From contig DAOKYY010000064.1 of NCBI GenBank assembly GCA_035325905.1, positions 1 through 21,896 on the forward strand: a stretch of 21,896 nucleotides of DNA. Reading direction: 5' to 3'. Shown here piece after piece: positions 13,616 through 20,587 of this stretch. Within the stretch, counting starts at the first letter, position 1. Each line of letters opens with the position of its first letter. Source of the DNA: DYGX01 sp035325905 (lineage in GTDB: Bacteria > Chloroflexota > Anaerolineae > Aggregatilineales > Aggregatilineaceae). A model generated the notes under the pieces. The model saw only the letters and a program-made list of their open reading frames with translations, had not been told where the DNA came from and ran no database searches. A program made the translations under genes and the position numbers.

Positions 13616-16600
13616 ATGGCCGTTTTGGACACCACGCTGATCCTGGTCATGGTGGTCGGTGCGACGCTGGCTGTGTGCGGCCTCGCGCTCGGCCTGGTCA
13701 CGGGCTACTGGCGCGGACGGCGGCGCGGGATCAGCCTGGCCGCGCAGGAGCGTCTTAGCCCGGAGCTAGATGTGCTCGCGGGCGTCGGCACCGCGATTCT
13801 CAGCGTGCAGCTCAAGGTCGATGCCCTGTGCGAGGTCGTCTACCAGCAGGCGACGCGTATTGTCGATACGCGCAACTTCCAGATCGGCCTGTTCGACGGC
13901 AACGATTACGTCATCAAGGTCTGGCTGAAAGACGCCGAGCGTCTGCCGCCCCAGACCTTTATTGGCAAGGCCGACGAAGGCGTGATCGGCTGGGTCCGGC
14001 GGACCGGCAATGGGTTGCTGGTGCGCGATTTCGAGAAAGAATGGGAGACGCTGCCCGCCCGCCCCAGCCACCACACCGGCAAGCCGTCGCGCTCGGCTGT
14101 CTTCGCGCCGCTGATCGCGGGCGGGACGGCGCTGGGCGTCATCGCCGTGCAGAGCGACCAGCCCAACAGCTTCAGCCCCGAAGACCACCGCCTGCTCACG
14201 TTGCTGGCGAACCAGGCGTCCGGCGCGATCCGCAACGCGCAGACCTTTGAGGCCACGCAGGAGCGCGCGCGCCAGCTGCGCCTGATCAACGATGTCACGC
14301 GCCAGATCGTCGCGATCCAGCCGCTGCCGGACCTGTTCCGCCAGATCGTGACGCTGATCCACGACGCGTTCGGGTATTACGCCGTCAGCATCTTCATCGC
14401 GGACGAGAAGACGCGGCGGATCGAGCTACGCGCCAGCAGCCACGAGTCATTTGAGCGCGCGCTGCTGTCGCTGGAGCCGGGCCAGGGCATGATCGGCTGG
14501 GTCGCCGTCCACGCCGAGACCGCGCTCGCGCCGAACGTCGCCGAGGACCCGCGCTTTCTGCCGCATGCCGTGCTCGACGCGACGCGCTCCGAGATCGGGG
14601 TGCCGCTGACCGTGCAGCAGCGCGTCCTGGGCGTGCTCGACGTGCAAAGCAACCGGCTGGACGCCTTCGGGCCGGACGACATCTTCCTGCTGGAGACGCT
14701 GGCCGGGCAGCTCGCGATCGCCATTCAAGAGGCGCAAACCTACGACGCCGAGCGCCGCCAGACCGAGCGCGTCAACGCCATGACGGATGTGGCGCGCGCG
14801 CTGGTCAGCATCCTCAACATCGACGACCTGCTCGACGAAGTGGTGGACCTGGTGACTGACCACCTCGGCTATGACCGCGTCCACCTGTTTCTGCGCGTCG
14901 CGGACCGGCTGGTCTTCCGCAGCGGCAGCGGCGTGCACAGCGGGCGCTGGGCGCTGGAACGCCTGGCGTTCGCGCTGGACGACGATGGCGTGATCGCCTG
15001 GGTCGCGCGAGAGGGGCAGCCGAAAGTCAGCGGCAACGTCCAGGGGGACGCGTGGTACCTGACCGGCCCCGACCTGGCCGACACGCGCAGCGAGATGACC
15101 GTCCCGATCCGCATCGGGGGGCACGTGCTTGGCGTGTTCGACATCCAGAGCACCGAGCCGGACGCCTTCACCGACGACGACGTGGCGCTGATCCAGGCGC
15201 TGGCCGATACCGTCGCGATCGCGCTGCGTAACGCCAGCCTGTTCGCCAACGAGTCACGGCGGCGCATGCTCTCCGAGACGCTGCGCGAGCTGAGCACCGT
15301 GCTCGGCTCGTCGCTCGATCTCGCCAGCGTGCTGGACGGGATTCTCGTCGGGCTGGAGCGCGTGGTCGATTACACCGCCGGGGTGATTCTGCTCTACGAT
15401 CCCAACACCGCGACCTACCAGATCAGCGCGGCGCGCGGCGACATCGTGGACGCCGAGGGAGAGTCGTGGGACGCGCTGATCCCCGCCGCCGAGATGGATC
15501 ACACCCGGCTGACCGCCCTGCTGCACCAGCTGACGCTCGCCGACGAAGGCGACCACGCTGACAGCCACGACCAGATTCTGGTGCCGCTAACCGTCGCGGG
15601 CGAGCCGACCGGCTATCTCGCGCTGGAGCGCATCGGGCCGGACCGCTTTTCGCCGGAAGACAACGAGATCATCAACACCTTCGCCAACCAGGCCGCCGTC
15701 GCGATCACCAACGCGCAGCTTTATATGGCCCAGCGCGAGGAAGCCTGGGTTTCGACCGCCCTGCTCCAGGTCGCCGAAGCCACCGCCCGCGCGACCACGC
15801 TTGACGAGGTGCTGAGCACGGTGGCGCGCATCACCCCGCTGCTGGTCGGCGTGGACTGGAGCGCGGTGCTGCTGGCGGAAAGCAACAGCTTCCGCGTGGT
15901 CGAGGTCGCCGGGCTGTCGCCGGAGGTCGCGGCAGCCGTGACCGGCTACACCGTGACCCCGCTCACCTGGCCGCTGCTCAGCCAGATCAAGCAGGACGGC
16001 CAGCCGCTGCTGCTTAACGCGGCCACGCCCAAGCCAAACGATATCCCGGTGGAGTTCAATATCAGCCAGGGTGTGGTGCTGCCGCTGCTGGCGAAGGGCG
16101 AGGTGATGGGCCTGATTCTGATCGGCCAGCGCGAGGGCACCGAGCCGATGAGCCGCCGCAAGATCGAGCTGGTGAGCGGCATCGCCAACCAGGCGGCGCT
16201 GGCGGTCGAAAGCGCGCAGCTTCTCGCCGCCCAGCAGGAAGAAGCGTGGGTCTCGACCGCGCTGCTCCAGGTGGCCGAGGCGGTCAACACGCAGCTTGAC
16301 TCGGAGCAGAGCCTGGAAACCATCGTCCGCCTGACGCCGCTGCTGGTCGGCGTCGAGCGTTGCGGCGTGCTGAAATGGGACCCGGCGCAGCACTGTTTCT
16401 GGGGCGGGCCGTCGTGGGGTCTGACGCCGGAGCACCGCGACGCCTTCAGCGAGCTGGAGCTTTACGCCGAGAACGCGCCGTTCCTGTCGCAACTGGTCGA
16501 GACCGCCGAGCCGGTGTCCGCCGGGGCCGGGACCGATTGCCCGATTCCCGGCGCGATCCAGCGCCTGTTCGAAAGCCCGGCGCTGCTCGGCCTGCCGCTG

Positions 16601-17530
16601 ATCGCGCGCGGGCACCAGGTCGGCGCGATGCTGGTCGATCACCCCGCGCTGGGCGGCACCATCGACCGCCGGCGCCTCAACATCCTGAGCGGTATCGCGC
16701 ACCAGACCGCGCTGACGCTCGAAAACGCGCGCCTTCAGGACGAGGCCACCACCGCCGAGCGTATCGAGCGCGAGCTGGAAGTCGCCCGCGATATCCAGCG
16801 CAGCTTCATGCCGGACACCTTTCCCTCGGCGCCCGGCTGGGATGTGTCGGCCTTTTACCGCGCGGCGCGCCTGGTCGGCGGTGACTTCTACGACTTCTTC
16901 GAGGTGGACGACCATCTGTGGGCGATCGTGGTGGCCGACGTGGCCGATAAGGGCGTCCCGGCGGCGCTGTTCATGGCCCTCAGCCGCACGCTGCTGCGCG
17001 CCGTCGGCGTGAACCGGCGCGCGCCCGCCGAGACGCTGGCCCGCGTCAACGATATTCTGCTGCGCGACACGCGCTCCGACCTGTTCGTGACCGTCTGGTA
17101 TGGCCTGTGGGATACCCACACCGGGATCGTCCGTTACGCCAGCGCCGGCCATAACCCGCCGCTGCTGATCTACGCGGACGGCACCGCCGAGCAGCTTAGC
17201 TCGCGCGGGATCGCGCTCGGCGTCGTGCCGAGCATCAAAGTCGAGGAGCGGGAGATCGCGCTCCAGCCCGGCGATATGCTGGTCGCCTACACCGACGGCG
17301 TGACCGAGGCGCTGCGCTCCGACCAGACTGAGTTCGGCGTGATCGGCTTGCAGTCCACGCTCGCCCACCTGCGCCACCTCCCGGCGGAAGACATCACGCG
17401 CGGCCTGCTGACCGCCATCGACGATTTCGTGGTCAACGAGCCGCAGTTTGACGACATCACGCTCGTCGTCCTCAAGCACGTCGATGGGCGCGTTGCCCCG
17501 CCCGCGCCGCCCGCCGAGTTCTCAATCTAG
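13616..17530 (+). CDS. Membrane-anchored protein with six GAF domains and a SpoIIE-type PP2C phosphatase
   Basis: The 1304-residue protein has one N-terminal membrane helix (about 7-30) followed by an Arg-rich stop (WRGRRRG), so the rest is cytoplasmic. Six GAF-like sensor modules occupy about 67-207, 237-376, 401-542, 567-702, 727-868 and 895-1038. The fifth and sixth are each introduced by the identical EEAWVSTALLQVAEA (709-723 and 876-890), a sign of internal duplication. A coiled linker with ERELEVARDIQRSFMP (about 1051-1066) leads into the phosphatase. This has its metal-binding Asp residues in GGDFYDF (Asp1090), VADVADKG (Asp1108), YTDGVTEA (Asp1227) and FDDITLV (1279-1280). It should dephosphorylate the two STAS domains encoded just upstream, with GAF ligands controlling activity. 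GAGG lies three bases before the ATG, rather close. The ligands cannot be predicted from sequence. Confidence 0.92.
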   Translation: MAVLDTTLILVMVVGATLAVCGLALGLVTGYWRGRRRGISLAAQERLSPELDVLAGVGTAILSVQLKVDALCEVVYQQATRIVDTRNFQIGLFDGNDYVIKVWLKDAERLPPQTFIGKADEGVIGWVRRTGNGLLVRDFEKEWETLPARPSHHTGKPSRSAVFAPLIAGGTALGVIAVQSDQPNSFSPEDHRLLTLLANQASGAIRNAQTFEATQERARQLRLINDVTRQIVAIQPLPDLFRQIVTLIHDAFGYYAVSIFIADEKTRRIELRASSHESFERALLSLEPGQGMIGWVAVHAETALAPNVAEDPRFLPHAVLDATRSEIGVPLTVQQRVLGVLDVQSNRLDAFGPDDIFLLETLAGQLAIAIQEAQTYDAERRQTERVNAMTDVARALVSILNIDDLLDEVVDLVTDHLGYDRVHLFLRVADRLVFRSGSGVHSGRWALERLAFALDDDGVIAWVAREGQPKVSGNVQGDAWYLTGPDLADTRSEMTVPIRIGGHVLGVFDIQSTEPDAFTDDDVALIQALADTVAIALRNASLFANESRRRMLSETLRELSTVLGSSLDLASVLDGILVGLERVVDYTAGVILLYDPNTATYQISAARGDIVDAEGESWDALIPAAEMDHTRLTALLHQLTLADEGDHADSHDQILVPLTVAGEPTGYLALERIGPDRFSPEDNEIINTFANQAAVAITNAQLYMAQREEAWVSTALLQVAEATARATTLDEVLSTVARITPLLVGVDWSAVLLAESNSFRVVEVAGLSPEVAAAVTGYTVTPLTWPLLSQIKQDGQPLLLNAATPKPNDIPVEFNISQGVVLPLLAKGEVMGLILIGQREGTEPMSRRKIELVSGIANQAALAVESAQLLAAQQEEAWVSTALLQVAEAVNTQLDSEQSLETIVRLTPLLVGVERCGVLKWDPAQHCFWGGPSWGLTPEHRDAFSELELYAENAPFLSQLVETAEPVSAGAGTDCPIPGAIQRLFESPALLGLPLIARGHQVGAMLVDHPALGGTIDRRRLNILSGIAHQTALTLENARLQDEATTAERIERELEVARDIQRSFMPDTFPSAPGWDVSAFYRAARLVGGDFYDFFEVDDHLWAIVVADVADKGVPAALFMALSRTLLRAVGVNRRAPAETLARVNDILLRDTRSDLFVTVWYGLWDTHTGIVRYASAGHNPPLLIYADGTAEQLSSRGIALGVVPSIKVEEREIALQPGDMLVAYTDGVTEALRSDQTEFGVIGLQSTLAHLRHLPAEDITRGLLTAIDDFVVNEPQFDDITLVVLKHVDGRVAPPAPPAEFSI

Positions 17531-17540
17531 GCGCCGTCTC

Positions 17541-17960
17541 GTGAAGCTCGCCTTCGTCTCGGCCAGCTACGCCGACCGCGCCGCGCTCGCTCCCGCGCTG
17601 GAGGCGATCAAGGCCGCGCTGCTGGCCGCCGGGTTTCGCCCGCACGTCTTCATCGAGCAGTATCAGTTTGCTTCGCAGGAAACGCGCGAGATGATGGCGA
17701 CGGCGCTGCGCGACGTGCGCGCCGCCAGCCTGCTGATCGCGGAGACGACCCACAAAGCGATCGGCGTCGGGATCGAAGTCGGCGCGGCGGCGGCCTGGGG
17801 CATCCCCATCGTCGCGGTGCGCCACGCGGACGCCGCGCCGTCCACCACGGTCGGCGGGCTGGCAGCGGCGAGCATCGCCTACCACGGCCCGGACGATCTG
17901 CGCGCCACGCTGGCCGAGGCATTGGCCGCGCTAAGAAACCTGCCGCCGCGCTCAGCCTGA
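17541..17960 (+). CDS. Nucleoside 2-deoxyribosyltransferase-like protein
   Basis: This 139-residue protein is a small Rossmann-like domain resembling nucleoside 2-deoxyribosyltransferases and related nucleotide-processing proteins. It starts KLAFVSASYADRAAL, has the helix SQETREMMATALRDVRAAS with the strand LLIAE (64-68), and the segment GVGIEVGAAAAWGIPIVAV (75-93). Glu79 in IEVGAA aligns with the catalytic Glu of the family. The GTG at 17541 is chosen as start because it matches the family N-terminus and lies ten bases after the phosphatase stop; an upstream in-frame ATG falls inside the phosphatase. A strong ribosome site is missing, so translational coupling is likely. Activity on nucleosides is not certain, since many relatives are uncharacterised. 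Confidence 0.72.
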   Translation: MKLAFVSASYADRAALAPALEAIKAALLAAGFRPHVFIEQYQFASQETREMMATALRDVRAASLLIAETTHKAIGVGIEVGAAAAWGIPIVAVRHADAAPSTTVGGLAAASIAYHGPDDLRATLAEALAALRNLPPRSA

Positions 17961-17964
17961 TCAG

Positions 17965-17985
17965 AAAAGGGGCGCGGGCGCCCCT
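17965..17985 (-). terminator. Terminator between convergent genes, best oriented for the minus strand
   Basis: AGGGGCGC (17968-17975) and GCGCCCCT (17978-17985) form a perfect GC-rich hairpin. The AAAA at 17965-17968 gives a T run on the minus strand, so it fits the serine hydrolase gene ending at 18013. On the plus strand CTCTCC follows, a weaker tail, but the hairpin may also end the partner-switching operon. Confidence 0.75.
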
Positions 17986-18012
17986 CTCCGTCAGCTCAGG
18001 ACAGGCGATCCT

Positions 18013-19761
18013 TTATGGCCCTGCGTTCCAACCGTTGAAGGGCGCGCACTGCCCGGTCGCCGGGTCGAACTCGGACGGCCCGCCGTAGCAGGCGGTCGGC
18101 AGGGGGTTGCCGTTCTCGTCAAGCCGGTTGGCGTCAATATCGTTGAGATCGACATCCGCCGGGTTCATGACCGTCACGCAATGGATCGCGCCAAACGGGT
18201 TGATCGGCTCGCGGCGTTGGGTCATCGGCGCGTCCGGGTTGAAGTAGTTGTACGTCAGGCGGCTGACTTCCTCGATCAGCTCCCAGGTGCCAATCGTCAT
18301 GACGTTGTTCTGGTCAAGGTCTTCCTCGTAGACGTACATCACAAAAATGTAGTCGCCGCCCGGCGAGAAGACGATCCCCGCGTCGCCGGTCGTCTCTGGC
18401 CCCCACCCGTTCTTGTGTGCGACCCGCGTGCCCTCCGGCACGCCCAGCTCGATCAGGCGGTCGATGCGGTTGCCGCTCAGCAGGTTCAGCATCTGCTGGC
18501 ATTCCGTCGGCGTGATGTCGCCCGGATACATCGCCCGCAGGCCGCTGTCCTGCATAGCGCAGTCGTAAATCTCCATCAGCAACATGCCCATATCTTCCGC
18601 CGTCGTCTGGGCGTAAAGGTCCGGTTGGGCGGAATAATCCTGGTTGGCGGGGGTTGACGGGCGGCAGACCGGCGCCTCGAAGACCAGGCTGGGATCGCCA
18701 ACCGTTAGCGGCGCGCTGATGTAGGTGTGCTCCGCGCCGAGTTCCTGCGCGGTGCATGAGACCTGGCGCAGCCCGTCGCTGAGCTGCGCGTTGACGGTTT
18801 GGCCCGCGCCCGGAATCTGCATCAGAAAGTTCGAGGCGGAGTTCTCGCTGCACAGGATCGACGCCGTGAGCAGGAAAGCGGTGTCCTGATCGACCAGCAG
18901 CTGCTGCCGGAACAGGTTGATCATAATCGGAATCTTGATCGTGCTGACCGCGCTGTGCGCCACGTCGGCCAGGATCGACAGCTCCTCGCCCGATTCGAGG
19001 TCCATGACATACACCGAGGCGAGCGTCTGCGGGCCGTTCCAGGCGAAGCCGCGCTGCTCCATCAACTGGATGATCGCCTCGCGCAGCACGGCCATATCGG
19101 CGGCGGGCGCTTCGCGCTCGACAACCGGCAGATGCACGATGCGGTCCTGCGGCTCCATCGAGAACAGCGCGCGCTCGACCAGCGTCATCGCCTCGTCCAC
19201 GTCAAGCGTCAGTCCCGGCTTGCCCGGCTCGAAAACCAGCTCGTCAGGGGACTCCCAGCGGAAGCGCGGGCGCTGCGGCTGCGTGTTGTACCCAGCCAGA
19301 TCGTGCGTCAGGAACTCGCGCAGCAGCGCCTCGTTGTAGTCGGCGTCGAGCGGCACGCTCACCGCCGCGACAGGCCGCCGCCCCAGGTAGTTCCAGAAGC
19401 CAAGCCAGAAATTCGTCGCGGCGGTGTCGCGGGCGCGGGCGTCGGCCAGCATCGCGTCGCTGTTGGTGCGGAAGCCGACCTCCGCCGGGCTGAGCATAAT
19501 CAGGTGCTCGCCAAAATAAAGCTGGACTGGCTGCGCGATGTAGACCTGCTCCCAACGCTCCTGCGCGCGGCTTTCGGACATCCCGCCGACCTGCAAGCCG
19601 GCGATCGTCAGGTCGGTTTGGAGCGAGTCTTTGGTGCTGCTGTAGCGGGCCAGCTCGATCATCGCCAGGACGATCGCGCCCAGCAACAGCAGCGCCGAGA
19701 AGATTTCGAGCAGCGGAAGCTGCATGCGGCGGCGGTCTTCGCGCAGATGTCCGTAGGCCAT
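18013..19761 (-). CDS. Membrane-anchored serine hydrolase of class-A beta-lactamase fold, with PG-binding-like N-terminus
   Basis: The 582-residue protein has a single N-terminal membrane helix (17-38) with a short Arg-rich cytoplasmic start, so the rest is extracellular. Residues about 50-215 (TIAGLQVGGMSESRAQE, LSPAEVGF, then GLTLDVDEAM) resemble the peptidoglycan-binding-4 domain found next to VanW and transpeptidase modules. The beta-lactamase-like domain covers about 240-500. STIK (273-276) is the SxxK nucleophile motif, SEN (305-307) replaces SDN, and KNG (450-452) replaces KTG. I see no clear equivalent of the deacylating omega-loop Glu, so a D,D-peptidase or wall-modifying role is likelier than antibiotic hydrolysis. 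The tail after 500 has three Cys. GGAGGG lies eleven bases before the ATG. It follows the Nudix gene by eight bases as an operon and ends at a hairpin terminator. Confidence 0.87.
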   Translation of the reverse strand: MAYGHLREDRRRMQLPLLEIFSALLLLGAIVLAMIELARYSSTKDSLQTDLTIAGLQVGGMSESRAQERWEQVYIAQPVQLYFGEHLIMLSPAEVGFRTNSDAMLADARARDTAATNFWLGFWNYLGRRPVAAVSVPLDADYNEALLREFLTHDLAGYNTQPQRPRFRWESPDELVFEPGKPGLTLDVDEAMTLVERALFSMEPQDRIVHLPVVEREAPAADMAVLREAIIQLMEQRGFAWNGPQTLASVYVMDLESGEELSILADVAHSAVSTIKIPIMINLFRQQLLVDQDTAFLLTASILCSENSASNFLMQIPGAGQTVNAQLSDGLRQVSCTAQELGAEHTYISAPLTVGDPSLVFEAPVCRPSTPANQDYSAQPDLYAQTTAEDMGMLLMEIYDCAMQDSGLRAMYPGDITPTECQQMLNLLSGNRIDRLIELGVPEGTRVAHKNGWGPETTGDAGIVFSPGGDYIFVMYVYEEDLDQNNVMTIGTWELIEEVSRLTYNYFNPDAPMTQRREPINPFGAIHCVTVMNPADVDLNDIDANRLDENGNPLPTACYGGPSEFDPATGQCAPFNGWNAGP

Positions 19762-19769
19762 GCGTCCGG

Positions 19770-20318
19770 CTACCCTCCCTGCTCTTGCGTCTTCGCCCCG
19801 ACGTGCTCGGCGCGTAGCGTCTCAATCGCCCGCTCGTGAAACGCCACCAGCGGCGGCAGCGCGTCGAGCGGCGCCCACCGGTAGCCGAGCAGCTCGTGGC
19901 TCAACCGGATCGGCTGCGGGCCATCTTCCGGCTGGCAGAGGTACACCAGGTCCAGATGCCGCCGCAGCTGCGGCGAGCGCAGCGCCAGCACCGGCCGCAC
20001 CGCCCGCACGCGCAGCCCCGTTTCTTCGAGAATCTCGCGCTCCGCCGTGCGCGCCGGGTCCTCGTCGCGCGCGATCCAGCCGCCCGGCAGCCCCCAGGGC
20101 CGCTGCGGGTGAAATAGATGCTCGACCAGCAGCACGCGCTCGCCCGTGGGGTCAAGCACGATCCCGACCACGCCGACCGAGAAACGCGGCTGCCACAGCC
20201 GGTAGACAGCCTGCACCACCCAGCCGGCCCACGGCACCCGGCGCAACATCCACGCGGCGCGGCGGTGCCAGACGCGCTCAGGCGCGCGCGGGGCCGATTG
20301 AGACAGAGGCAAAGTCAA
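19770..20318 (-). CDS. Nudix hydrolase
   Basis: This cytoplasmic hydrolase cleaves a nucleoside diphosphate linked to some other group. The Nudix box is complete: GGWIARDEDPARTAEREILEETGL matches Gx5Ex7REUxEExGU without deviation. It is preceded by FSVGVVGIVLD and VLLVEHLFHPQRPWGLPGG. An N-terminal helical extension (WHRRAAWMLRRVPWAGW) precedes the domain. A TTG start at 20318 (182 residues) is proposed because GAGGAA lies six bases upstream. A longer reading from a GTG at 20378 (202 residues) adds a Cys/Trp-rich, AT-rich stretch that looks non-coding. The gene lies eight bases upstream of the serine hydrolase gene and is probably co-transcribed with it. The substrate cannot be predicted. Confidence 0.87.
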   Translation of the reverse strand: MTLPLSQSAPRAPERVWHRRAAWMLRRVPWAGWVVQAVYRLWQPRFSVGVVGIVLDPTGERVLLVEHLFHPQRPWGLPGGWIARDEDPARTAEREILEETGLRVRAVRPVLALRSPQLRRHLDLVYLCQPEDGPQPIRLSHELLGYRWAPLDALPPLVAFHERAIETLRAEHVGAKTQEQGG

Positions 20319-20522
20319 ACGGGCTTCCTCGACAGGCGCATCCCAACACCACAAACGCAAAAAACAACAAGAGGCCACTGCGCCGTGATCTTCGCAGCGC
20401 CGGCCCCCTCCAGGCGTAAATCGGATGTGAGTTTAGCGCGCGCGAGGCGAAATGCCAAAACGCGAGGATAAATGTATAATGAAGGCCGGGCCGGGGCTGG
20501 CGCGCGCCACACGCCTACCTGT

Positions 20523-20531
20523 GCTATACTG
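20523..20531 (+). promoter_or_regulatory. Extended -10 promoter of the 7TM-GAF gene
   Basis: TGCTATACT is TGn plus TATACT, with no recognisable -35. The predicted start near 20538 gives a leader of about 50 bases to the ATG at 20588. A second consensus-like TATAAT lies upstream at 20475-20480, so tandem promoters are possible. The rest of the intergenic region 20319-20522 shows nothing else distinct. Confidence 0.5.
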
Positions 20532-20587
20532 AAGCCGAACACTTCACCAACCCTGCACCCTGCGAGGATTTTCGCAGAGGAGCACGC

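Noticed and set aside
15587..17479. Long open frame of 630 codons on the minus strand
   Set aside because: It is antisense to the GAF/phosphatase gene, with Arg/Gln/His-rich translation, no recognisable domain and no ribosome site.
12728..17961. Search for a sigma factor or anti-sigma target gene within the partner-switching operon
   Set aside because: No sigma-70 region 2/4 or ECF-like protein was seen in any frame here; the output must be encoded elsewhere.
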